Of a DNA stretch of 64,000 nt, positions 34,548 to 46,087 are shown piece after piece. This DNA is from Escallonia rubra. Lineage: Eukaryota > Streptophyta > Magnoliopsida > Escalloniales > Escalloniaceae. Position 1 is the stretch's first letter. Every line of letters begins with the position of its first letter. Location of the stretch: the NCBI GenBank assembly GCA_033065855.1, contig JAVXUO010000029.1:186001-250000 (forward strand), in the 5' to 3' direction. The notes under the pieces are model-generated. The model was not told where the DNA came from. It was given only the letters and a program-made list of their open reading frames with translations, and ran no database searches. Position numbers and translations under genes: made by a program.

Positions 34548-34833
34548 TCTCTCCTCCTAAAAATTTGATCATATTTTTTTTGTATCATTTGAAAAAAAAA
34601 ATCACTTTTTAAATTACAAAAGATTCTATAGATATTAATCTATGTTTACCTCTTTACACTTTTTTTTTTAATTTTATTTCTCTCTCCATATTTAATTCTC
34701 CATCAACTCATTTTCTCTCTCCATACACATCTCCTCCCTCCCCCTCTCTTTCGGGTTAGAATCGAAAATGACTTATGTCGTTAATACCCGTGTCAAGTTA
34801 AAACAAAGTAATTTTTTTTAGAATGGAGGGAAT
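34548..34833. mobile_element. Decayed Stowaway-like MITE
   Basis: The left end CTCTCCTCCTAAAAATTTG and the right end TTTTTTAGAATGGAGGGA are degenerate inverted repeats of the CTCCCTCC type. Sequence on either side joins up as in the related copy near 37600, which lacks the insert. Boundaries are approximate. Confidence 0.5.
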
Positions 34834-37492
34834 AATATACTAGAACATATCGAAACTTTTGTGTGACACACACATGCAAATATGTTACTAGGTCTTGTTG
34901 ATATGATTGCTACATGTCACATTAAAATACTACTACTACTTAGTTTGATATGATTTTTTAAGGTATTAATACTTGCAACTCTAAATTTAGTCATTCTAGA
35001 TAACTCTTGGTACTAACGGTCTTTCAAGTGTTGCTATATAACTAATTTAATGAAATTTATGAAGCTAAAATACTGTCGCAATATAACCATAATAACACTT
35101 ATAAAATACAAACTGAATACTATTCAATTTTTTAAAATACTTAAAAATACCAACATGATAGTTTACTTAAGAAATAAGTTTTAGTTGAATAACCTCAAAC
35201 TGTAAGTTATATACACCAACAAAATGCAAGGAACAGAAGAATCAAATAGAGTATGACTTGATTCCTAAAGGTACCGCTAAAGGTATTGTTGTATTTATAA
35301 AATTGAAAACTTTAAGTAATTGAATTTTTACCATTGAAAAATAAGTGAACCTCTTTTGTAAATCAAAAGCAAATATCTAATACTTTGCAATTGTTTAATT
35401 TTATAATTTCATCCATTTTTTTACCAAAAAAATACAATTGTGTATTTGTTTTATGAATTCTTTTTGCCAAAACTGTGGTGGTGATAGTGGTGGCAGTGGT
35501 GTTAGAGTAATGATGGTGGTGGTGGCGGTGGTGAAACGGTGTAAATGGTGGCAGTAGTGGTGCATGAAGATGACTTGTTAGTAATTTTGGTGATAGCAAT
35601 AGGCAACGACGACATGACAATCATGGTAGCAGCTGTCTTATGGTGGATATGTAGATGGTTTTGGCGGACATGGATCTGGTAGTGGAGGCAATGGTGCATG
35701 GGAGGTGGTGGTGTCCTCGTCATGGTGGTGGTGTTAATTAGTCGTGGTGTTGGTCGTAGTAATGGCTAGGTCATGATAGTTGTGGTGGTGGTGGTGGCAA
35801 AAGGGATAGAGTGATTGTGGTGGTGGTTGTAATCTGGTGGAAGCGGTGTTGATAGCAAATTACTTATGGCAACATCATGGTGGGAATTATTATTTTTACG
35901 TAAAATTCACTTCAATCATTTTTTACCATTATTTCATTTCAAATTAAGTCATAAGTTTTAAGTAAGTCCACCTTGACTTAAAATGTTGGTCTCATTTTTG
36001 GCAAAAAATAATTTTTTAAATTATACAACGTTAGGCGTTACCAACGTACTTAATTAAATATCATTGAAACCTTTGTAATTTAAGTGTTTATTATCAAACA
36101 CAATCTCATACTTATTAAAGTCGCACATGCGTCATGATTTTTTAATATAATTTCTTAACACGAAATTCACAGGTATTATTGGGTAATTTTAGTAAGCCTT
36201 GTAAGAGTGGAAAAGTAATTCTACACCTTCTGAAACTCTACCTAACTAATATACTCACATACTTGAACTGAATTTGACTATTAACACTTGAAAAATACTT
36301 TAAAGTAGGAACATAAACGCGCAAAAATATATAAAAGTCAAATTACTTATGAGAATTAAAAATTAGTACGTCACAAATTAAAAGCTTTGTTTTCCTTACA
36401 TGAAAGCAACATAAAGCTTATTTTCTCTGTACAAAAGCAATATAAAAAAAATGAATATATCTTAATGGTTGAATATATTTTGAAATACTAAAATGATATT
36501 GTAGTTCACTTCATAAATTAGTATTAAAATGACATTGAACTTTGTAATAAAAATGATACATTCCTTCCTTGCAAGAAAAAAAAATTTAAATACACTTATA
36601 TGTCATAAGCACTTTGTCTTAGAAGAAGTGACAGACGGAATTAGATTACTAGCACCTATAGAAACTTTAAATAAGAAAGAATGTAGCATTCTGAGAGACA
36701 AATTTATTTACATCTGAGAAAACTTAAAATTGAGAAGTTGACGTGGGCACAACAAGGTTTTCAGAAAGTGTAAAAGCACTTCAATCGGATTAGTAATAGA
36801 AGAGATATCGACAAAATCTTAACCCACTCTTATGCTGCTTTACGACAGCTTTCTTCTCAAACAAATTCACATCTCACTTTCTAAAACACACACAATATCC
36901 TAGTACTCACACAAATAACCACTGAATTCATACACAAAAACCTATCTAGAATACCCAATAACATGGTCAAAATTTAAGAGGAAGGTTAAGAATTTTTACC
37001 TTTAAATCTTCTTGGCCTAGCTTGCTTCTTCTCTCTCTAGATTTCATGTAAAGAGGCAGAATAAACTTTTTTGATGGCTGAAACTTTACTAGCGTATTTA
37101 TACTAACCTGTTAAGGAATTTTATTAGAAACCATTGAATTTTAATTGTTTTTCTTTCCTAAGTTTAACCTATTAAGGAATTTTATTAGAAACCATTGAAC
37201 TTTAATTGTTTTTCTCTCCTAAGTTTACCCCTTTCTTTCATTAATTTCCGTTGTACACATCTTCATTCTATTTACAACTTATGATCATTTTAAAACGTCG
37301 CTAAATGTCCCAAATAATTCGTTCATGACAATCGTTGCTAAAACTTGCCAATTATTTTGATTTGTTCATTCCAATGGTCACTAAAGACTCCAAATAATAT
37401 CATTCACAAAAGTTGTCATTAAAAAATAAATGACTTGTTGGAATTGTCATAAAACCAACTCTAAAATTTGCGATATTACATTTGCTATGGTA
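34834..37492. other. Duplicon relic and simple-sequence DNA
   Basis: 34834-35110 is homologous to 37606-37860 (tandem duplicon). At 35476-35850 the sequence is a GTG/GGTGGT-rich imperfect trinucleotide stretch; frames through it are low-complexity. The remainder is AT-rich with no gene recognised. Around 37290-37450 CGTCGCTAAATG-type motifs recall CACTA subterminal repeats. A direct repeat of about 60 bp containing AACCTATTAAGGAATTTTAT occurs at about 37105 and 37166. Confidence 0.45.
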
Positions 37493-37520
37493 CGTGTACA
37501 ATACACGGGATCAAAACTAG
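37493..37520 (+). mobile_element. Possible Helitron 3' terminus
   Basis: A 6-bp hairpin CGTGTA-CAA-TACACG (37493-37507) is followed nine bases later by CTAG at 37517-37520 and then T, the layout of a Helitron 3' end. Duplicon sequence resumes right after it. I could not locate a 5' TC end, so the extent is unknown. Confidence 0.45.
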
Positions 37521-38185
37521 TACATGTGATGTTAGAGTATCTTCTTACTTCTTTGTCTATTACTTTAATTGACATGCTTTAATAAACATAGTTGTTTATT
37601 AATGTACTAGAACAGATTGAAACTTTTGTAGGACACATTCAATGATTTTACAAGCTCTTGCTTAGATTGCTACATGTTATATTAAACAACTATTACTTGA
37701 ATTGGTATAATTTTTTTTATTCATTATTGACACTTCAACCTTAATTTTAGCCATTTGAGATAACTTTTGTCTCTAACAGTCTTTTAAGTGTCGCAATATA
37801 AATAATTTAACGACACTTATGAAGTTCAAATGATGTTGCGATATTACCAATTTGATGATACTTGTGAAGCTTAAATGCTAAAAGTAGGGCTCCAGTAACA
37901 ACTTTTTTTCCTTGCAGAATGTAGCGACTTAAAAGGAGTTCTCCATGATACGGCATGTTATTTGCATTTGAATTGCATAAACGACTTTCAAATGGTTGCG
38001 GCCGATGACATCCCATTTTTTTGGTACTTCAATTGTTACTAATCAAGATGAGTTGTACATAATCCCGATCATTGTGATAAATCTATGTCCAATTCGCACT
38101 AAAGAATTCGCTAATGCTTCTTTAGCTTTAGCAACCATTTACTACTAGCTTTGCTAAAAAAAGAATTGGAAACTAAATCAGTCAG
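37521..38185. repeat. Array-associated duplicon copy
   Basis: Homologous in parts to 34463-35110 and to 40540-40720 (shared ACTTATGAA(G/T)(T/C)TCAAATGATGT and following text). It lies upstream of the fossil CAD-like exon and represents another copy of the same flank. No coding content. Confidence 0.6.
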
Positions 38186-39303
38186 ATTTTTTTTTTTTTC
38201 GAGAGAATAGTAGAAATATATACCAAGATTAACAGGGAGGGTTACAAAGCATGCCAAAAGGTAAGAAAAAAACAGTCGGATGACATCCACATCCGATACG
38301 CATTGCCATAAAATAAACCAAACTAAACTAAACTATTTTTTATTTTTTGATGTGCACAAAAGCAAATAAAAAAAAACAGATAAAGACTAACTATGTAGAA
38401 GAGATAATAATGAAAAGAAATAAGATAAAAATGAAAGAAGACAACCAATTAAAATTAAAGACTCCAACAAACAGCCAGCCACATTCCCAGTGCCAGACAC
38501 GTGTCTCTGTCGATGCGACGTGTCCTTAAACTCCGTGACCCACTCCAGCACCGGGAAACCACCGTCTGCGACCAACACGCCGCTGCCGATTCCAGGAAAC
38601 ATCCACCAAAACCAAACGGAAACCCTTCCAAATCGTCAAGAAACCGGAGTTAAAGACCGACAGTATCCCTCACAATGACCGGCGACCACCTTCACACAGC
38701 AGAAATACCACCACCACCAACGGCAAACTGTGATCTCCCACAACTTGCTGCAAACGGTATACAAACTCGCCGCGAAGCTGCACCACCGTGACTCTGTAAC
38801 GGCCAAATCAAGCTTAATCAAACGGAAAACACAGCAGTAGAACCACACCACAACCAACACGTCTTTCTAGATCTAGGGGGAGGGGGATCAACTAGGGGGA
38901 AGGGGGAAAATAAACCCTAGAAGAAAGAACCTAGACCTAGACTCCCCTGCCTTCTCCAACCCATGGCAACGAGACATACGAACAGCAAAATCACCCAAGG
39001 AATCAGACAGCTTACCCTTCCATCGAAGCCACAACCTATTTTCGGCGCCAGATTTGTAACGGATCTTCAAATTCGACCACTTGCCGCAACGGAACACCCA
39101 GCACCTTTACCACCCGAATCTCGCACAAACCCTAATCAAAACAACGAATTGATTACCACATCACCACACGCCGGGAACGCCGGCGGTGGTGACTGAAACG
39201 GACACGGGGTGAGGAGGCGAGAGAAGATTGGATGGAGGGGAGGGGTTCTCTTTTTTCACCTCTCTTTGAGAGAGGCTTTGTTGCCTTCCTTTGTGGGCTC
39301 TCT
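38186..39303 (-). mobile_element. 1.1-kb non-autonomous retroposon with A tail
   Basis: The - strand reads from a GC-rich start near 39300 to an A tail, seen as a T run at 38187-38199. It is flanked by a near-perfect target duplication AATCAG(T/C)CAG at 38176-38185 and 39304-39313. The related locus near 42190 reads straight through the same flanks without the insert, giving an empty site. Frames such as 39097-38888 and 38860-38636 resemble nothing I can name; it may be a LINE-derived 5'-leader plus 3'-end composite. Confidence 0.75.
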
Positions 39304-39469
39304 AATCAGCCAGTTTAAATCTAGGCTTATGTTTAATGTTCAACTGACCTGCCACAAACACTTAAATGCCAAAATGCCCTAGAATTCAACTCGAGAAGTC
39401 CACCGCCTAATGTATATATAATCCAAGCTTAGCGGATGATCACATTCATAATCTCCCACCTCAAAACTA

Positions 39470-39505
<36 letters not shown>

Positions 39506-39547
39506 CACTTTCTCTTTTTCTTTCTCCCTGCGCATAGCAACACCTGA

Positions 39548-39645
39548 ACGGCTACTGTCTCACCGGAAAATGAGCACCCAGTGAAGGCCTTTGGATGAGC
39601 AGCCCGAGACACGTCTATCTTCTCTCCCTTCAACTTCTCAAGAAG
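39548..39645 (+). pseudogene. Fossil first exon of a CAD-like gene (copy 3)
   Basis: This 98-nt segment aligns to exon 1 of copy 4 (49332-49432) and ends at the same GT donor, but the start codon is ACG, the Trp codon after FG is TGA, and one codon is deleted in frame. The flanking upstream and intron-1 sequence is also shared with copy 4. No exons 2-5 were found between here and copy 4, so it is a dead remnant of a fourth array member. Confidence 0.9.
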
Positions 39646-40116
39646 GTACGCTTGTATTCCTATATATCCTTCCATCTACTATATTTGATTTGCCTCTTGC
39701 TTCGCTTTTATTTATACACTCTCTATATGCTTTCCTTCATCTTTATTCTATCGCTAAGAATGCACGAATAATGAACACAAACTTTCGGCGACAAATGAGG
39801 ATGTAGAAGCGCATAAATTTTACATGACGTTTTCAAAAGTTATAGAATATAAATATCAAATTAGTAATCTTAACCCATGATGAAAACAGAGGTTTCTGAT
39901 GCATTATTAACTAATTTGATAAGTTATTATTTTACTTAAAGAAATCGAAGTTTTGGTGTTTTCACAACAACAAAAAAAAATCTGATAGGGAAAAAAAGGA
40001 ACAGGAAAAGAGAACTCTGATGCGCATTTATTCGTCCGGATGTCGACGGTAGTGAGGACCCTGGTCTTCACATAGGGCGCAAAGTTTTCATCACTGCTCT
40101 CTTTTTGTGGTTAGAA

Positions 40117-40186
40117 TGCAACGGCCGGGAATCGAACCCCGTCCGTTTAGTGGCAGTGTCCTATTTTACCACTAGGCTACTGCTGC
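40117..40186 (-). pseudogene. Decayed tRNA-Gly copy, fossil locus A
   Basis: On the - strand it reads GCAGCAGTAGCCTAGTGGTA and ends with GGGTTCGATTCCCGGCCGTT plus GCA. The A/B box regions remain, but the anticodon stem no longer pairs. It occupies the position matching the intact tRNA-Gly in intron 1 of copy 4. Confidence 0.7.
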
Positions 40187-40757
40187 CTTTTTAATGGATT
40201 TCGTCTTAATAGAACTTCTAACGCCATGCTTTTGGCTTGTTCTAGGCAGGATAGGAAGAATAAATAAAGATTAGAAGTGAGAACTATAGGAACATAAAAG
40301 GAAATTAAAGCTATAAGAATTTGCAGTAAAGCTGTCGCTTTGCATATAGCTTTATTATTATTATTTTCCTTTTGAAATTCGTAATAAAGTTACCTTTGAA
40401 ATTGAAAACAATTGGAAGGAAGTTAAATAAGTTTATTTATCTAAAAGTGACTGCATTATTCGTGCTAATCAAGAAGTTAATTCAGTAGGAATAATGCAGT
40501 CACTTTTAGAAGAAGAAAAATTGGTAATAAAGTCACGTTTGACGATACTTATGAATCTCAAATGATGTCGCCGTATAACCAATTTATTGACAATTACGAA
40601 GCTCAAATGATAAAAGTAAAGTACAAGTATCACTACTTATTTCCTTTCAGAATTTAGAGATTTAGACGGATTATCCACGATATACGACTTGTTAACTACA
40701 TCAGCATCACGTAAATGACTTGTTAATTATGTGTTAAAGTTGTCACTGTTTTTATAG

Positions 40758-40900
40758 GTTGTCCACCTATGCCGGGAGCACAGATTGTATGGTGCACTGA
40801 TATACTTGTTTAATAAAGGTCTAGATGATTTCAGGGCACCTTTAGAGGAACTCCTAGTTGTTTTGCGAAATAGTGAAAGAGAAAGTGCTGCTGGCCTTGC
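40758..40900 (+). pseudogene. Single-exon fragment of a VPS8-like gene
   Basis: Bounded by an AG acceptor (TTTATAG) and a GT donor, this 143-nt exon is open for 47 codons. It reads VVHLCREHRLYGALIYLFNK, then GLDDFRAPLEELLVVLRNSE. I recognise this as part of the plant homologue of VPS8, a large CORVET tethering-complex subunit acting in endosomal/vacuolar traffic; recognition is by memory of the family. The full protein is over 1500 residues, so only a fragment is here. It sits between two duplicated copies of the fossil dehydrogenase locus. Confidence 0.75.
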
Positions 40901-41741
40901 GTATGTTGTTGCTTTGATAGTGGAACTCTGCTGAAGATTAAATTTTGTTCTTTGTTTACTTGCTCAACTCAAATAGCAGAGCTTTATCTTAACCATTTGG
41001 TCAGCTACACTAGTCCTTTTTTCTGCTATCCAACTGTGTCATAATTCTGTTAAACAATATGCTATGATGTCCATCTCAACAATTTGCTCTTTCTCTTCCC
41101 TTTGCATTTCATTGTTACTATCAGTCTTCCTGGCCGGTACAGTGATGGATCAGGGGCGTACTGTTCACCATTTAGGGTCGAGCCAGCCCTCACCATTTTT
41201 TTACATCTCTAGCCTGGTGTATATATAATCCAAACTTAGCGGATGATCACATTCAAAATCTCCCACCTTAAAACCAGCATCTATCCTCTCTCTCTCTCTC
41301 TCTCTCTCTCGTCCACTTTCTCTTCTTCTTTCTCGTCCACTCTCTATATGTTTTCCTTCATCTTTGTTTCATCGCTAAGAATGCACTAACGGTGAAACAT
41401 AAACTTTCGCCGACAAATTAGGATGTAGAAACGCATAAATTTTACATGACGTTTTCAAAAGTTATAGAATATAAAAGATCAAATTAGTAATCTTAACCCA
41501 TGATGAAAAACAGAGGTTTCTAATACATTATTAACCAGTTTGATAAGTTATTATTTTACTCAAAGAAATCAAAGTGTTTGTGTTTTTGCAACAAAAAAAA
41601 AAAACCCTGATAGGGAAAAAGGAATAGGAAAAGAGAACTCTGATGCGCATTTATTCGTCCGGAAGTCGGACAGCTGTGAGGACCCTGGTCTTCACATGGG
41701 GGCGCAAAGTTTTCGTCACTGCTCTCTTCTTGTGGTGAGAA

Positions 41742-41811
41742 TGCAACGGCCGGAAATCGAACCTCGTACCTACGTTAGCAGCGTTCGATTCTACCACTAG
41801 GCTACTGCTGC
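41742..41811 (-). pseudogene. Decayed tRNA-Gly copy, fossil locus B
   Basis: The second decayed copy on the - strand starts GCAGCAGTAGCCTAGTGGTA; the anticodon loop reads CTGCTAA and the T arm is altered. It is the duplicate of the copy at 40117-40186 and is not expected to be functional. Confidence 0.7.
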
Positions 41812-42194
41812 CTTTTTTTATGGATTTCGTCTTAATAAAACCCCTAACGGAATGCTTTCGGCTTGTTCTAGGCAGGATTGGAAAAATAAATAAAGATTAG
41901 AAGTGAGAACTATAGAAACATAAAAGGTAACTAAAGCCTATAAGAATTCACAATAAAGTTATAAGCAAAGTCGCTTTGCTTATAACTTTATTTTTTTTTT
42001 CTTTTGAAATCGAAAACAATAGGAAGGAAGTTAAATAAGTTTATTTATCTAAAAGTGACTGCAGTATTCGTGCTAATCAAGAAGTTAATTCAGTAGGAAT
42101 AATGCAGTCACTTCTAGAAAGAAAAAAAATCGTAATAAAGTCACTTTTGACGATACTTATGAATCTCAAATGCTAAATAAAAGAACTGGAAATG

Positions 42195-42312
42195 AAATCA
42201 CCCAATTTGAATCTAGGCTTATGTATACTGTTCAACTAAAATCACCCGATTTGAATCTAGGCTTATGTATACTGTTCAACTAAAATCACCCGATTTGAAT
42301 CTAGGCTTGTGT
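42195..42312. repeat. 48-bp tandem repeat
   Basis: A unit of about 48 bp containing TTGAATCTAGGCTTATGTAT and ending with ACTAAAATCACC is present two and a half times. Further single copies of its core are at about 39315 and 42580. It is a product of local slippage in the duplicon. Confidence 0.75.
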
Positions 42313-42908
42313 CCATTTAAAAAACTTGTCACTCTGTACACCTACTATTGGATCCAAATGTTAATCGAAATTGAACTTATAGTGTTTTTTTAAATTGCAT
42401 ATAATCTTATTACATTCAATATCTAATTGTTCGGATAAACATAAGATTAAGTATTGTTCAAGACATATAATAAAAACTTAGATATGCATATGCAAGAGAA
42501 AGAGTGAATAAATATAAAAGACATGTCGATTACTAGACTTTGAATTAATTTTGAGAAAGAGTGAAATGAAATCACCTGATTTGAATCTAGGCTTACGTAA
42601 CGCACTAGAATTCAACTCGACTAGTACTGTCAGGGTAAAGAAAGTATTGGAGTTCATGCACAGACTTTACGTCTAACTAATCCCAAACAAAACATTATAT
42701 AAGTGTTCTGATAGAGGGAAATTCGATCTAGTTTCACATCTTACTGTATTACTTTTAGACACTATCTTATCGCTGGTAACATCAGAGTGTAAAAAACATA
42801 TGAGAGTGCAAAATAGATACTCCGTGAATGAAAACAAGAATAAACACTTTGAGCTGCAATATTGACGTTCAACAACTAGTTTTGCAGAAAATATCCCTGA
42901 TGAGGGAT

Positions 42909-43543
42909 CAGAGGCGGAACCCAAGCAGGGCCAAGGGGGGCCATGGCACCCCCCCTCCCCCCCCCCCCCCCCCCCCCCCGCAAAAAAAAGTTTGAGAATC
43001 TTTTTTTAGTTGTTTTAGAAAATGAGTAGTTATGTTTAAAATATATATTAAAATGCCACCATATTATATATTAATGTATTAGATTTCATTTCGTTATGTT
43101 TTTTACTTTTTATGCCACCGGCTGTCGTAATCTTTATCTTTCTCGTTCCCTTGTCCATCTTCATTCTTCAAAATTCTAAATCTCTAAATTTTAAAGAAAA
43201 TACTAATATATCAAGGTTAGCTCATTTTGTTCCCTTTTTAATTCAAATTCTTATAGTGTGTTAACTCATACGTAACTATTGTCATATCATACAATTGATA
43301 ATCGCACTAATAATACATATATACAATAAGAGTTAAGTTTCTTTCATTCAAGATTAATAGTTTGTTGTTGACTAACTTTGTAAGTTAAATAAATCACTAT
43401 GAATAGTGAAATTATATGATTATTAGTCAAATTGAGCAATCGATTTTGCATTTAACGTATTCACATGTGACGCGGATTCTCTTATGTTAGCCGTTAACTT
43501 TTTTTCATGACATTTTGGTCCCCCTTTTCCTGATCCGCCCCTG
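42909..43543. mobile_element. Non-autonomous hAT element, copy B
   Basis: Homologous over its whole length to copy A (450-1080): the C run near the left end, then TATGCCACCGGCTGTCGTAA and following AT-rich text. Terminal repeats are CAGAGGCGGA on the left and TCCGCCCCTG on the right. A target duplication of at least 8 bp, within ATGAGGGAT, flanks it at 42900-42908 and 43544-43552. Confidence 0.85.
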
Positions 43544-44471
43544 ATGAGGGATGACTAATTTAAGTCATGTCTATGATGAGGGATGACTCTTCAGCGATAG
43601 TCTTTCAAAACATTTACTCTTAACACCTTGATTGTACTGTACGATAGACAAGGCTCAATCAGAAATGATTATTTCTCAATCACAAATGTTACTGTAGTAT
43701 TTAAAACTGATGTACTCACACTATTATCACCCACGATCACACTTACAGAAATATCATCTTTCTGCTATGGAAACCAAAGGTCAAGCTTGTGGCCATGCAT
43801 GCAACAATTGTTCTGCGAAAGGAGTTTACATATATGAATACATAAGGTACTAAGCAGAAACGGAAGGGTTGGGTGACTATGTATCAAGATTACGGCTCTA
43901 CGTGGAATTAATGTTAGGAAAGATAAGATTATAGGTATGAAATTATAGTTTTTTTCTAAATTGAGTGGCTATGACATGTAGAGGTGAACACTGTTCGATT
44001 TGGTTCGGGTTTGGGGTCAAATTGCATCAAACGGTGATTCCTTGATTTGGAAAATCTTGAAACGAACCGTACCAAATCCCATGATTTTGGACGGTTCGGT
44101 TTGATCGGCTTGTGTCCATTTAAAAAACTTGTCATTCTGCACACCTACTGTTGAATCCAATGTTAATCGAAATTGAAGTTATTATAGTCTTTTCTAAATT
44201 GGACGTAACCTTATTAAATTCAATATCTAAGTGCTCGGATTAACGTAAGATTAAGTATTGTTCAAGACAGATGTTACAATAAAAACTTAATTATGCCTCT
44301 GTCATTGTATGAGAAAGAGTGAATAAATATAAAAGACATATCGATTACTAGACTTTTGTGTCATACTTGCTTTCATTATTTTCTTTTCTTTTAACTTTTA
44401 ATGTTTTGTTTATTTAGATTTGTTTTCTATCATGTATGTGAAAATTATCAATAAATGTCATTAAAAATAAA

Positions 44472-45724
44472 GGGTTAATTACACATATGTCCCTGAGGTT
44501 AGGGGGTAATTACAGTCAAGGACACAAAATTTCAAAATGTAACATTCCGTGACCAAAAGTGTTTCAAATGTATCACCCGTGTCCATCCGTCAGGGTTCCG
44601 TCCAAAAAATGTACTTTTTATGATGTCATCAATACGTATTTTTAAAATGACGATACTACCCCTTGTACTGTATATACTGAATATTTTTAAAATTTTTAAT
44701 CTTTAATTTCAGCCTTAATTTAAAGATTAGGGTTTTAAAACCCTAAAATTGATTTGTTCCCTATTTAAAAAATTCTCAATTTGCAGTCGATTTCATCAAA
44801 ATTATTCCGAGCCATGTTCCTTTTTCTCAATTTGATCTTTATGAAGTATTCTGAGCCATCATCAAAACCCTAATTTACAAATTAGGGTTCCACAGACACA
44901 AGTAATTAATGCCACCTGAAACTGAAGCATGAACCACCGCCCCACGCCGGCAGTCCCTTCCATCGCCCCACGCCGGCAGCCTCTTCAATATCGCTCTGAT
45001 CACCATATGAAAACTTTGCAGAGTCACCAACGGAGATGGAGACACGGGTAGTTCTCTATGGAGACGGGGAGGGGGAAGGGAAAAGGGAAGGGGAGGGTGG
45101 GGGCGACAAATATCTTTGCGGCAAGGTGCGGCATTGCGACGACGAGGAAGGGGAAAAGGGAGGGTGGGGGCGGCGAATGTCTTTGCGGCGAGGTGCGGCG
45201 TTGCGGCAACGGGGAAGGGGGAGGGTGGGGGCGGCGAATATCTTTGCGACAGGGTGCGGTGTTGCGGCGACGGGGAAGGGGAATGGGGAGGGTAGGGGCG
45301 GAAATTATCTTTGCGGCAGGAGGTGCGGCGTTGCGGCGACGGGGAAGGGGAATGGGGCGGATGGGTCTGGCGACGGGGAAGGGGAAGGGGAATGGGGAGG
45401 ATGGGTGCGGCGACGGGGAGGCCGACGGGCGGTGAATGGGTTCTGCGGGGAGTTTGAGACATAAATGGCCAATGGGGTTGGGGGGTGTTGTGGGGGTGGG
45501 GGGGGAGTAATGACATTAATCTTTCTTTTTCTTTTTTTTTAAGATGAAATTAATGGTATTAAAAATAAATAAAGTTCCAACTTATGAGCAATACAGTCTT
45601 TTCATTAAAACTGTTAGGATTTTTAGGGTTCCGTTTGGTCAACGGACACAAGTGTAATTTGTTAAAACTATTGTCTTTGCCTGTAATTACCCCCTAACCT
45701 CAGGGACATAGGTGTAATTAGCCC
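44472..45724. mobile_element. MULE-type TIR element, copy B, with minisatellite cargo
   Basis: The ends match those of the element at 3988-5096 (left includes CCCTGAGGTTAGGGGGTAAT, right includes ACCTCAGGGACATAGGTGTA), and about 200 bp of arm are shared. A perfect 9-bp target duplication AAAAATAAA lies at 44463-44471 and 45725-45733. The core differs from copy A: GC-rich DNA dominated by a 60-68 bp tandem repeat. No transposase is encoded. A 213-codon - strand frame through the core is Pro/Arg-rich repeat translation and unlikely to be a gene. Confidence 0.85.
45090..45430. repeat. 60-68 bp GC-rich minisatellite in MULE copy B
   Basis: Four units, starting TATCTTTGCG or TGTCTTTGCG at 45111, 45179, 45239 and 45306, each continue with a GGTGCGGCGTTGCGGCGACG-like stretch and a GGGGAAGGGG tail. 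Strand composition is strongly skewed to G on the + strand. Confidence 0.85.
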
Positions 45725-46087
45725 AAAAATAAATTTGTATCATAGGTCGGTTCTGTTTGTGACCAGTTTCAAAAAGGTGAGATCGGTTTGAGAAATGTGA
45801 AATTGAATTATTAAGATCTTTGGACGGTTTGGATTGAATTGGTTCTTTTTAAGCGGTTCAATCGGTTTGAACAGTTGGATACTCATCCCTAATGACATCG
45901 GTCATAGTGAGTAACATTTTGACGCAACAAAAAAGAAAAAAGATAATCGAAATCAGAGATCAAGATTGTGGGGAGGTTGAGTGATTGCTAAAATCAGTTT
46001 TAGTGCGTTGCAAATCAGCATTAGCATAAAAATATGGATAGTGGAAATTAAAGATTAAGGTTATAGCTATCTGTGCAATAAATAATA

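Larger units (their letters stand above)
39409..42180. repeat. Direct duplication of the fossil CAD-like locus
   Basis: Sequence at 39409-39530 and 39712-40570 is repeated at 41218-41325 and 41337-42175 with roughly 90% similarity by eye, including the (CT)n tract, the tRNA-like piece and AAAGTGACTGCA(T/G)TATTCGTG. The second copy lacks the part between the CGTCCACT motif and CACTCTCTATATG, so the first exon was deleted from it. The first copy has TATATATAAT at 39413. Confidence 0.75.
43979..45891. mobile_element. hAT MITE containing a MULE
   Basis: The left end TAGAGGTGAACACTGTTCGA and the right end, reverse-complemented TAGGGATGAGTATCC..., are degenerate inverted repeats, with GGTTCGGTTTG-type motifs inside both. 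Flanks ATGACATG (43971-43978) and ATGACATC (45892-45899) match at 7 of 8 bases, an 8-bp hAT-type target duplication. Positions 44110-44400 are homologous to 42306-42545. The MULE at 44472-45724 is nested within it. Confidence 0.65.

Noticed and set aside
44875..45516. 213-codon Pro/Arg-rich open frame on the - strand and two + strand frames opposite
   Set aside because: It translates a 60-68 bp minisatellite; length comes from the repeat lacking stops, not from coding selection.
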